A model generated the notes under the pieces. It had not been told where the DNA came from. It ran no database searches and worked only from the letters and a program-made list of their open reading frames with translations. Shown piece after piece: positions 18,158 through 25,596 of a stretch of 64,000 nucleotides of DNA. Position numbers and translations under genes: made by a program. Positions within the stretch are counted from its first letter, which is position 1, and every line of letters starts with the position of its first letter. Source of the stretch: Verrucomicrobiota bacterium (lineage in GTDB: Bacteria > Verrucomicrobiota > Verrucomicrobiia > Verrucomicrobiales > Akkermansiaceae); NCBI GenBank assembly GCA_017301995.1, contig JAFLEH010000021.1:1-64000 (forward strand), written 5' to 3'.

Positions 18158-18919
18158 ATGCACCTGCGCCGCCTGATCCACCTTTCGCCCGACTGGCTCG
18201 ACGAGCCGTCGGCCCGCCGGGTGGTGGTGGTCGCAGGGGCGACCGTGCTGGGGCTGGCTGCGTATGGGTTTACCGTCGGCTACTGGAGATCGCCGGTCAT
18301 GGGCGCCTATGTGGCGGTGAAAATGCCGTTGCTGATTCTGCTGACCCTGGCCTGCAACGGTCTGTTGAATGGTCTGCTAGGGTTGTTGCTGGGAACTGGG
18401 CTCGGTTTCCGGCAATCGTGGCTGGCGCTGCTGACCTCGTTTTCGCTGGCGGCGCTGATTCTCGGTTCGCTATCGCCGGTGACCTGGCTGATGGCGTGGA
18501 ACGCGCCACCGCCCGACTCCGCAGGAGCGGCCCAGGCCCACGCGGCCTATCTGGTGACGCACACGTTTCTCATCGGCTTCGCGGGGGTCACGGCGAACCT
18601 CCACCTGCACCGGTTGCTGCTCGCCAACGCGCCCAACCGCACCGCCGCCACCGCCACCTTGCTCGCATGGTTGGGCGGAAACTGTTTTCTCGGGGCGCAG
18701 TTCTCGTGGATCCTGCGGCCGTTCTTCGGCAGTCCATCGCTCGATGTCGCCTTCCTGCGGCCGGACGCGATGCGCGGGAATTTCTATCAGACCGTCTGGT
18801 TTTCGCTCCAATCCTTCACCGGCGGCCATGGCCGTCCGGTCCTTGTTCTGATGCTGCTGATTCTCCTCATCCCCGTGCTCCGGGCCATCCGGACCAACCC
18901 CAAACCGACCCGACCATGA
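18158..18919 (+). CDS. Polytopic membrane protein of unknown function
   Basis: This 253-aa protein starts at the ATG at 18158, chosen because the upstream in-frame extension runs through the hairpin region and looks non-coding. Hydropathy by eye gives about six membrane segments: near 25-45, 55-80 (LILLTLACNGLLNGLLGLLL), 90-115, 140-165, 175-195 and 225-245. There is no motif I recognise. The last codons overlap the start of the next gene by ATGA, so the pair is translationally coupled and likely forms one complex. Residues such as NLHLHRLLLANAP may be conserved but I cannot place the family. Confidence 0.7.
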   Translation: MHLRRLIHLSPDWLDEPSARRVVVVAGATVLGLAAYGFTVGYWRSPVMGAYVAVKMPLLILLTLACNGLLNGLLGLLLGTGLGFRQSWLALLTSFSLAALILGSLSPVTWLMAWNAPPPDSAGAAQAHAAYLVTHTFLIGFAGVTANLHLHRLLLANAPNRTAATATLLAWLGGNCFLGAQFSWILRPFFGSPSLDVAFLRPDAMRGNFYQTVWFSLQSFTGGHGRPVLVLMLLILLIPVLRAIRTNPKPTRP

Positions 18920-19776
18920 ACGAACCAACCAATCCCGCCCCGCAAACGCCAACGGCACCCCCACAAGTTCCGGCGCCCGCCTCCGTTCCTCCACCCCAAC
19001 CGCCGCCGCTCGAACCGGCAATGCCGGAGAACCCGGACCTCAAGACCTTGTTCGAGAGCCTGCTCCGGCGCCCCCACGCTCTAATCCCCCGCCTCGGATC
19101 TCCCGGCGTTTCCCGCCGTTTCGCCGGTCTGGCCGCGGTATCGCTGCTGCTTTTCGGCCTCGTGCTCGGCTGCTTCGCCAAGCACGAGCAACTGTGGGCC
19201 GCTCCGGTCAAAATCACCGCCGGTCTGCTGATCGCCGGGGTGATCTGTTTCCCCAGCCTCTATATCTTTTCCACCTTGGCTGGCGCGCGGGTCACCATGG
19301 CCCAACTGGCCTCCGCACTGGCGGGCGCCCTCGCGCTGGCGGGACTTCTCCTGCTCGGATTCGCACCGGCGGTGTGGATCTTCGCCGAATCCACGGATTC
19401 CTTCGGGTTCATGGGATTCCTCGCCATCGGCGCGTGGCTCATCGCGATGATTTTCGCCCTGCGATTCCTGAAAACCGTGGTTTTCGCCACTGGCGGCAAC
19501 CAGTTCGGACCGATCGTCGTCTGGAGCATCGTCTTCCTGCTCGTCACCCTCCAGATGACCACCTCGCTGCGACCGATTCTCGGCAGGTCTCCGGATTTCC
19601 TCACCCAGGAAAAGAAATTCTTCCTCCAGCACTGGGGCGAAACCATGGACCGCTCGCTGAACTCCCCACCGCCGGCCCAGACCCGCAAGACCGTCCGCGG
19701 CACCGACCCCCTCCCGGAAGCCAACTCCACCCCGGCCCCCAACCCGGATACCCGGCAGAATCCATACAAGAATTGA
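18916..19776 (+). CDS. Membrane protein with Pro-rich N-terminus, coupled to the preceding gene
   Basis: This 286-aa protein has a low-complexity Pro/Ala-rich first 45 residues, a short amphipathic segment (LKTLFESLLRRPHALI, ~47-62) and five hydrophobic segments between about 75 and 225. The C-terminal tail is again Pro/Asn-rich and ends NPYKN. The ATG overlaps the stop of the upstream gene by 4 nt. The plan of a disordered N-tail, a conserved LFxxLLxxP segment and several TM helices suggests a two-component membrane assembly with the upstream protein. I do not recognise the family and assign no function. Confidence 0.7.
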   Translation: MNEPTNPAPQTPTAPPQVPAPASVPPPQPPPLEPAMPENPDLKTLFESLLRRPHALIPRLGSPGVSRRFAGLAAVSLLLFGLVLGCFAKHEQLWAAPVKITAGLLIAGVICFPSLYIFSTLAGARVTMAQLASALAGALALAGLLLLGFAPAVWIFAESTDSFGFMGFLAIGAWLIAMIFALRFLKTVVFATGGNQFGPIVVWSIVFLLVTLQMTTSLRPILGRSPDFLTQEKKFFLQHWGETMDRSLNSPPPAQTRKTVRGTDPLPEANSTPAPNPDTRQNPYKN

Positions 19777-19912
19777 GGGAGTGGAGTTTGGATTACGGGT
19801 TTTTCTAACAATAACAACCCGGATTCCCGCCAAAGCCTGCCAACCGCGCTCCCCGGACTCACGGGAAAATCGCCGCATGCTCTGGCGATGAAATGAATCT
19901 GGCGGAACGCTT

Positions 19913-20635
19913 CTAACGGAGCGACGGCTTTTCTCCGTCCGCGGATTCCCCGGCCTCCGGGAAATCGTCGCGTTTCCCGTCGCTCACAAACGCTCCCGTC
20001 GCGTCCATATACCCCTCCATCCGACTCATCGGCATGCCGTCCGGATAGAAAACCGTCCGGATAACCCTGCCGCCCCGGGTCTCGGTCAGTGGCATGTTCA
20101 GGGTCGGCAACGCGGCAAAGATCCGGTTTTTCTTATCGGAATCACGGATTTTTCCAAGTTCAAAGATATATTTGCGCGCCAAAACATCGTCGTGTGAGAA
20201 CTGCCACAGCGCAAGAACGTGCAACGCCGATTGGCGCTTCAGATTTTCAGGGAAATCATACCACTCGCGATCTTCCCATATCTCCGCCAATTCGTGGAGC
20301 TGATAAATCGCCCCATGAAACGCATGGTGGGGCGAATGGTTGACACCAGGCGAGAAGGTATTCACTCGCTGCCAGTCGGGCTTGGCCCCGGCGATCATTT
20401 CCTCCGGAAGGCACGCACTTAGCGCGGAAGGCCGGATTTCATCCGAGACTTTGCGGTATAGCCGGTAGCGGGTGAACCGGAGCCGTCCGGTGGCGATGTC
20501 CACCTCCTCGCAACGGCAGTTGAAACGCGACCATCTGAACCAGAAATCGAAAACGGGGGTCGCCACCCCCAGTAGCACCAGAACCGCCAACACGGCGACC
20601 ACCCAGGCAATCGGACTTTTTATGATCTTCTTCAT
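19913..20635 (-). CDS. Hypothetical protein with one N-terminal membrane anchor
   Basis: This 240-aa protein begins MKKIIKSPIAWVVAVLAVLVLLG, a single uncleaved anchor or signal (~9-28). The remaining ~205 residues are soluble and presumably periplasmic. They carry an RCEEVDIATGRLRFTRYRLYRK segment and a helical middle part (HHAFHGAIYQLHELAEIWEDREWYDF). No known domain is recognised. The gene lies 12 bp downstream of vapC in the same orientation and could be cotranscribed, but its base composition and content give no link to the toxin-antitoxin module. Confidence 0.6.
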   Translation of the reverse strand: MKKIIKSPIAWVVAVLAVLVLLGVATPVFDFWFRWSRFNCRCEEVDIATGRLRFTRYRLYRKVSDEIRPSALSACLPEEMIAGAKPDWQRVNTFSPGVNHSPHHAFHGAIYQLHELAEIWEDREWYDFPENLKRQSALHVLALWQFSHDDVLARKYIFELGKIRDSDKKNRIFAALPTLNMPLTETRGGRVIRTVFYPDGMPMSRMEGYMDATGAFVSDGKRDDFPEAGESADGEKPSLR

Positions 20636-20647
20636 CCTTCGCGTCCC

Positions 20648-21070
20648 TCACTCCCCCCGGTTGTAGCCGCCGTTGTAGCCGGGCTCGTAGAGCGATAGGC
20701 CTGGCAGGATGGCGGCCATCGCGGGAAAATGTTTGTCGTGGGCATAGACGCGCACTCCTTTCTCGATGGCCAGCGTGGCGATGAGCACGTCATTCCAGGG
20801 AGCGGTCAGGCCGCCCTTGCGCAAGGAGGCGTAGTGCCCCGCCGCCTTGCGCCAGAGTTTCTGATCGTTGCCGAGGTAGGGGATGATGTCGAACCATCGC
20901 TGGATGCGCGGACGTTCGTGGGGCAGCGCCCCACCGAGAAACTCCATCTCCACAGGGCCGCAGAGGGTCGCCTCGAACTCATCGAGCAACCCCTTCACCG
21001 CGAGTTTCACCGCAAGATCCCCATCCCGGCGGAAAAACGTCACCCACGCGCTGGTATCGACGATCACCAT
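20648..21070 (-). CDS. vapC: PIN-domain ribonuclease toxin, VapC type
   Basis: This 140-aa PIN-domain protein has the four acidic positions expected for Mg-dependent RNase activity: VIVDTSAWV (Asp5), VEMEFLGG (Glu ~41-43), PWNDVLIATLAI (Asp ~93) and YAHDKHF (Asp ~112). The family cleaves tRNA or rRNA when not neutralised. The gene is 23 bp downstream of a small antitoxin gene, the standard vapBC order. The C-terminus (YNGGYNRGE) is an unusual Gly/Tyr/Asn tail. Confident for the fold and class; the target is unknown. Confidence 0.88.
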   Translation of the reverse strand: MVIVDTSAWVTFFRRDGDLAVKLAVKGLLDEFEATLCGPVEMEFLGGALPHERPRIQRWFDIIPYLGNDQKLWRKAAGHYASLRKGGLTAPWNDVLIATLAIEKGVRVYAHDKHFPAMAAILPGLSLYEPGYNGGYNRGE

Positions 21071-21093
21071 GGTTTATGCGGCGGTTGGGGTTT

Positions 21094-21300
21094 TCAGCGA
21101 TCGGCCGATTCCAGATCCTCGTTGGTCAGAGGATAGTCCTCAAACTCACCTTCCATCACCATTTGGCCGAATTTCTTGGCCAATTCGCGTTTCAGGTACT
21201 CGGTGGCAGCCTTCACGACCGCTGGACCCTTCTTGTTCGTGCCGGTCAGCGCCATCAGTTGGGCCATCGTGTCATCTTCGATATCGACTGTGAATTTCAT
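21094..21300 (-). CDS. vapB: VapB-type antitoxin (ribbon-helix-helix-like)
   Basis: This 68-aa protein starts at MKFTVDIEDDTMAQL; an upstream in-frame ATG would add six poorly plausible residues. The pattern of an N-terminal strand, two helices (ATEYLKRELAKKFGQM) and an acidic C-terminal tail (EGEFEDYPLTNEDLESAD) fits RHH antitoxins of the VapB/DUF2191 kind. The N-terminus would bind the operator and the acidic tail would cap the PIN active site. It precedes vapC on the same strand. An inverted repeat around the candidate -35 box just upstream is its likely operator. Confidence 0.82.
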   Translation of the reverse strand: MKFTVDIEDDTMAQLMALTGTNKKGPAVVKAATEYLKRELAKKFGQMVMEGEFEDYPLTNEDLESADR

Positions 21301-21302
21301 GC

Positions 21303-21355
21303 ACAGAAAGTAACACAATAACCCACTCTGTCAACAAAAAGTTTTTACTTTCCGT
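21303..21355 (-). promoter_or_regulatory. vapBC promoter region with inverted-repeat operator candidate
   Basis: ACAGAAAGTAA (21303-21313) and TTACTTTCCGT (21345-21355) are inverted copies matching at 10 of 11 positions. Between them, on the minus strand, lies a perfect TTGACA -35 box (21329-21334), upstream of the vapB start at 21300. Placement of paired arms around the promoter fits autoregulation by the VapB-VapC complex. The -10 element is weak. Confidence 0.5.
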
Positions 21356-21471
21356 GTTTTTATTCCGAGCGGACGTGCTGCTTTTCATTTTTTCGACCTC
21401 AAGGACATCGGGCGCTGTTGGAAATTCCCTACTAGAGGCTGAATTTCTTGAAATCCGGCTTGATATGACCA

Positions 21472-21483
21472 AGTCACATGACT
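21472..21483 (+). promoter_or_regulatory. Candidate operator of the Phd/PIN module
   Basis: AGTCACATGACT is a perfect inverted repeat (AGTCA-CA-TGACT) 11 bp before the antitoxin start at 21495. A second small inverted repeat, ATTTC-TT-GAAAT, lies at 21443-21454. Phd-type antitoxins bind palindromes at this position, so this is a likely autoregulatory site. Confidence 0.45.
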
Positions 21484-21494
21484 AAGTTCACCGC

Positions 21495-21770
21495 ATGCAA
21501 ACAATTTCGATCCACGAAGCCAAGACCCACCTGTCCCGGCTCATCCAAAGGGCTCTGGACGGCGAGGAAATCATCATTGCCAAGCGTAACGAACCCTTGG
21601 TGCGGCTGGAGGTGATTCGGGAGAAACCCCGGTCCAGGCATTTCGGCGGGCTCAAATCGCTGGTTCTGGCGATGGGTCCTTCCTTTGACGATCCCCTCCC
21701 GGATTTCGCGGATTACGCGCCGCCCGCACTCCCGCATGTCGCGGATGACCCGAACGAATACCAAGCGTGA
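21495..21770 (+). CDS. Phd/YefM-family antitoxin
   Basis: This 91-aa protein begins MQTISIHEAKTHLSRLIQRA, the classic N-terminal Phd/YefM fold (prevent-host-death), followed by GEEIIIAKRNEPLVRLEVI. The C-terminal 40 residues (FGGLKSLVLAMGPSFDDPLPDF) form the toxin-wrapping tail typical of antitoxins paired with PIN toxins. Its stop overlaps the GTG start of the toxin gene, giving the tight coupling expected of such modules. It should repress its own promoter through the AGTCACATGACT palindrome just upstream. Confidence 0.9.
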   Translation: MQTISIHEAKTHLSRLIQRALDGEEIIIAKRNEPLVRLEVIREKPRSRHFGGLKSLVLAMGPSFDDPLPDFADYAPPALPHVADDPNEYQA

Positions 21771-22156
21771 GACTCCTGCTCGATACCCACGCCCTTCTTT
21801 GGATGATCACCGATGATCCGCGTTTGTCGGAGACCGCGCGGCGTCTGATCGTCGCCGCCGATGACATCGTGTGGAGCACCGCGTCACTTTGGGAAATCGG
21901 TATCAAACTCAGCCTAAACCGGCCTGATTTCCGGATGGGGCCGCGCTGGGAGCATCTGATCCCGGAGGAAATGAGCCGCAACAATATCGGCCGGCTCGAT
22001 CTGCAGCCGAGCCATTGCGCTCAGGTCGCGAAGCTCCCTTGGCACCACAGGGATCCCTTCGACCGCCTCCTCGCCGCCCAAGCACTCTGCGAGAAGCGGA
22101 ATTTGGTCAGCCGCGATGATTTCTTCGAGGCGTACGGCATCTCGCGCCTCTGGTGA
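21767..22156 (+). CDS. PIN-domain toxin of a Phd/PIN module
   Basis: This 129-aa PIN-domain protein starts at GTG 21767 (GTGA overlap with the antitoxin stop). Acidic active-site residues are in LLLDTHALLW (Asp6), TASLWEIGIK (Glu ~45), HRDPFDRLLAAQA (Asp ~95-98) and VSRDDFFEAYG (Asp ~118). The LDTHALLW and WHHRDPFDRLLAAQA motifs mark the subgroup of PIN toxins that pair with Phd-like antitoxins. Expected activity is RNA cleavage. It is not closely related to the VapC encoded on the other strand 700 bp away. Confidence 0.9.
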   Translation: MRLLLDTHALLWMITDDPRLSETARRLIVAADDIVWSTASLWEIGIKLSLNRPDFRMGPRWEHLIPEEMSRNNIGRLDLQPSHCAQVAKLPWHHRDPFDRLLAAQALCEKRNLVSRDDFFEAYGISRLW

Positions 22157-22157
22157 G

Positions 22158-22179
22158 CACGGGGTGCGCTTCCCCCGTG
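22158..22179 (+). terminator. Hairpin after the toxin gene, possible terminator
   Basis: CACGGGG (22158-22164) pairs with CCCCGTG (22173-22179) around an 8-nt loop, directly after the toxin stop at 22156. No T-run follows, so intrinsic termination is doubtful; it may separate the TA module from carB. Confidence 0.3.
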
Positions 22180-22301
22180 TCCGAGGTCCGCATTTTCCGC
22201 GATTTCGCGCCCAGTCACATCGGGTCTTTACAAGTCGGCCAATCCCTGCCAAATCCCTCGAAATTTAGCCGCCCTCCCACACGACCTCACGCCCCACGAC
22301 C

Positions 22302-25300
22302 ATGCCCAAAGACACCTCGATCCACAAAATCCTCGTCATCGGCTCCGGCCCGATCGTCATCGGCCAAGGCTGCGAGTTCGACTACTCCGGCGTCCAAGCG
22401 TGCAAGGCGCTCAAGGAAGAGGGCTACAAGGTGGTGCTGGTCAACTCCAACCCGGCCACCATCATGACCGACCCGGAGTTTGCCGAGCACACCTACATCG
22501 AGCCGATCACCCCGGAAGTTGTTGAGAAAATCATCGCCCGCGAGCAACCCGACGCCTTGCTGCCCACGCTCGGCGGCCAAACCGCCCTCAATACCGCCAT
22601 GGCCTTGTTTAAGGCCGGCGTGCTCGACAAACACAACGTGCGGATGATCGGCGCCAAACCGGAAGCCATCGAAAAGGGCGAGGACCGCCAGCTTTTCAAG
22701 GACGCCATGCTCAAGATCGGCCTCGACCTCCCGCGCTCCGGCACCGCCCACACCATCGAGGAAGCCAAACAGGTCGCCGCGGAAATCGGCACCTTCCCGC
22801 TGATCATCCGTCCGGCATTCACCCTCGGCGGCCAAGGCGGTGGCATCGCCTACAACCGCGAGGAATTCGACGAAATCATCACCCGCGGCCTCGATCTCTC
22901 GCCCGTTTCCGAAGTCCTGATCGAGGAGTCTCTGTTAGGTTGGAAGGAATTCGAAATGGAGGTCATGCGCGACAAGGCGGACAACTGCGTCGTCATCTGT
23001 TCCATCGAAAACCTCGATCCCATGGGCGTCCACACCGGCGACTCGATCACCGTGGCCCCGATCCAGACTCTAACCGACCGTGAATACCAACTGATGCGCG
23101 ACGCCTCGTTCGCCTGCATCCGCGAGATCGGCGTGGAAACCGGCGGTTCCAACATCCAGTTCGCAACCGACCCCAAAACCGGGCGGATGATCGTCATCGA
23201 AATGAACCCGCGCGTTTCCCGTTCGTCCGCGCTGGCATCCAAGGCCACCGGGTTCCCCATCGCCAAGATCGCGGCGAAACTCGCCGTGGGCTACACGCTC
23301 GACGAGCTGCCTAACGACATCACCCGCGAGACCCCGGCGTCGTTCGAACCGACCATCGACTACGTGGTCACCAAAGTCCCGCGGTTCACCTTCGAGAAAT
23401 TCCCCACCGCCAACCCGGTTCTAACCACCTCGATGAAGTCCGTCGGCGAGGCGATGTCCATCGGCCGCACCTTCAAGGAGTCGATGCAAAAATGCCTCCG
23501 CTCCCTGGAAACCTCGCGCTGGGGACTGGGCTTCGACCCGAAGGACCCGCAAAACCCGACCCGCGACGAAATCACCCGCAAGCTCCAGATTCCCAACGCC
23601 GAGCGCATTTTCTGGCTGCAAACCGCCTTCACCAACGGTTGGACGATCGACGAAGTCCATGCGGCCACCCAAATCGACCCGTGGTTCCTCCGCCACCTCC
23701 AACAAATCGCGGAAGAAGGGTCTAGGAGCGTGGGCGTCCCGGCCACATCTTCCCCCACGGACCTCCGCCGCCTCAAAAAGCTCGGTTTCTCCGACCGCCA
23801 GATTGCCAAAGCATCCGGCGTCACCGAGGACGCCGTCCGCGCCATCCGCAAGGAACATGGCATCGTCCCGACCTATCGGCTGGTTGATACCTGTGCCGCC
23901 GAGTTTGAAGCCGCAACGCCCTACTACTATTCGACCTACGGCGACGAAAACGAAGCCCGACAGTCCGACAAAAAGAAAATCGTCATTCTCGGCGGCGGAC
24001 CTAACCGGATTGGCCAGGGCATCGAGTTCGACTATTGCTGCGTCCACGCCGCCTTCGCGCTCAAAGAACTCGGCTACGAGACCATCATGGTCAATTCCAA
24101 CCCGGAGACCGTCTCCACCGACTACGACACCTCGGACAAACTCTACTTCGAGCCCCTCACGCTAGAAGACGTGCTCAACATCTGCGACCAGGAGCAGCCC
24201 CACGGCGTGATCGTCCAGTTTGGCGGACAGACGCCGCTGAATCTGGCAGCCGACCTCGCGCGGCACGGCGTGCCCATCATCGGAACCTCGCCGAAGTCGA
24301 TCGAACTTGCCGAAGACCGGAAATTCTTCTCCGCGTTGCTCGACAAACTGGGCCTCCGCCAGGCCGAGGCCGGCACCGCCACCACCGAAGCGGAAGCGCT
24401 CGCCGTGGCCAACCGCATCGGTTATCCGGTTCTGGTTAGACCGTCGTTCGTGCTCGGCGGCCGTGCGATGATGATCGTCTATTCGGACTCCGAACTCTCC
24501 CGCTACATGCGCGAGGCGGTCACCGCCTCCCCCGAGCGCCCGGTGCTGGTGGACCGTTTCCTCGACAACGCCACCGAGGTGGACGTCGATTGCATCAGCG
24601 ACGGCGAAACGTCGGTGGTCGGCGCGATCATGGAGCACATCGAACAGGCCGGCATCCACTCGGGCGATTCGGCCTGCGTGATCCCCGCGTTCTCGCTTTC
24701 GGAGTCCATCAAGGCGGAAATCACCCGCGCCGCCATCGAACTGGCCCGCGAACTCCAGGTCAAGGGACTGATGAATATCCAATTCGCGGTGAAGGACGAA
24801 CAGTTATATGTGATCGAGGTCAATCCGCGTGCCTCGCGCACCGTGCCGTTCGTATCCAAGGCCACCGGCGTGCCGCTCGCCAAGCTCGCCGCCAAGATCA
24901 TGGTCGGGGAGAAACTCAAGGATCTCGGCTTCACCGAAACGATCATTCCGCCGCATTACTCGGTGAAGGAGGCGGTGTTCCCGTGGAACCGCTTCCCGGG
25001 AATCGATATTGTGTTAGGACCCGAAATGAAATCCACCGGTGAGGTGATGGGCATCGATCCGGACTGGGGCATGGCCTACGCCAAGGCCCAGATGTCCGCG
25101 TTCAACCCGCTGCCCACTTCCGGCAACGTCTTTCTATCCGTGGCGGACATGGACAAGGACCGGGTGGTCCCCGTCGCCCGCGATCTGGCCGCGCTTGGTT
25201 TCAAAATCTTCTCCACCGGTGGCACCCACACCCGCCTGACCGCCGAAGGCATCCCCTGCACCCGCCTGTTCAAGCTCGCCGAGCAGGCGCGTCCGAATGT

Positions 25301-25517
25301 CATCGACATGATGAAAAACCGCGACATCCATTTCGTCGTGAACACCCCCAGCGGCCACGAGGCCCGCGCCGACGAGGTGAAAATCCGCTCCACCGCCATC
25401 GCGCAGAAGATCTCCCACGCCACCAACCTCGCCGCCGCCGAAGCCTCTGTCAAAGCCATCCGCTCCCTCAAGGAACGCGAGCTAACCGTCAAGAGCATTC
25501 AGGAGTACCATGAGTGA
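22302..25517 (+). CDS. carB: Carbamoyl-phosphate synthase large subunit
   Basis: This 1071-aa protein matches the usual CarB length. It has two homologous ATP-grasp halves: the first opens KILVIGSGPIVIGQGCEFDYSG and the second KIVILGGGPNRIGQGIEFDYCC (~560). The oligomerisation domain lies between them and a C-terminal allosteric MGS-like domain (~945-1071, FLSVADMDKDRVVPVARDLAALG). It makes carbamoyl phosphate for pyrimidine and arginine synthesis with CarA, whose gene is not adjacent. An oddity lies around residues 471-487, where a stretch reading EEGSRSVGVPATSSPTDL replaces the usual helical linker before LRRLKKLGFSDRQIA; it coincides with a GC-rich hairpin-like DNA element (see the repeat at 23717). 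Confidence 0.97.
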   Translation: MPKDTSIHKILVIGSGPIVIGQGCEFDYSGVQACKALKEEGYKVVLVNSNPATIMTDPEFAEHTYIEPITPEVVEKIIAREQPDALLPTLGGQTALNTAMALFKAGVLDKHNVRMIGAKPEAIEKGEDRQLFKDAMLKIGLDLPRSGTAHTIEEAKQVAAEIGTFPLIIRPAFTLGGQGGGIAYNREEFDEIITRGLDLSPVSEVLIEESLLGWKEFEMEVMRDKADNCVVICSIENLDPMGVHTGDSITVAPIQTLTDREYQLMRDASFACIREIGVETGGSNIQFATDPKTGRMIVIEMNPRVSRSSALASKATGFPIAKIAAKLAVGYTLDELPNDITRETPASFEPTIDYVVTKVPRFTFEKFPTANPVLTTSMKSVGEAMSIGRTFKESMQKCLRSLETSRWGLGFDPKDPQNPTRDEITRKLQIPNAERIFWLQTAFTNGWTIDEVHAATQIDPWFLRHLQQIAEEGSRSVGVPATSSPTDLRRLKKLGFSDRQIAKASGVTEDAVRAIRKEHGIVPTYRLVDTCAAEFEAATPYYYSTYGDENEARQSDKKKIVILGGGPNRIGQGIEFDYCCVHAAFALKELGYETIMVNSNPETVSTDYDTSDKLYFEPLTLEDVLNICDQEQPHGVIVQFGGQTPLNLAADLARHGVPIIGTSPKSIELAEDRKFFSALLDKLGLRQAEAGTATTEAEALAVANRIGYPVLVRPSFVLGGRAMMIVYSDSELSRYMREAVTASPERPVLVDRFLDNATEVDVDCISDGETSVVGAIMEHIEQAGIHSGDSACVIPAFSLSESIKAEITRAAIELARELQVKGLMNIQFAVKDEQLYVIEVNPRASRTVPFVSKATGVPLAKLAAKIMVGEKLKDLGFTETIIPPHYSVKEAVFPWNRFPGIDIVLGPEMKSTGEVMGIDPDWGMAYAKAQMSAFNPLPTSGNVFLSVADMDKDRVVPVARDLAALGFKIFSTGGTHTRLTAEGIPCTRLFKLAEQARPNVIDMMKNRDIHFVVNTPSGHEARADEVKIRSTAIAQKISHATNLAAAEASVKAIRSLKERELTVKSIQEYHE
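23717..23758. repeat. Possible short dispersed repeat embedded in frame in carB
   Basis: This segment reads on from GGTCTAGGAGCGTGGGC into a CCCGGCCACATCTTCCCCC stretch. It contains an imperfect hairpin (GTGG...CCAC) and a TCTAGG word, rare in coding DNA of this GC content. It encodes a low-similarity linker in CarB between two highly conserved blocks. Its resemblance to intergenic GC-rich elements of the phylum is recalled, not computed. Confidence 0.35.
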
Positions 25518-25596
25518 TTGGCGGTAATCGGTGATTGGGAGAGCCCGCCGACTCCCAACTCTGGTTTCCTGCTTCTGGTCTCTGGCCTCTTCCCTC

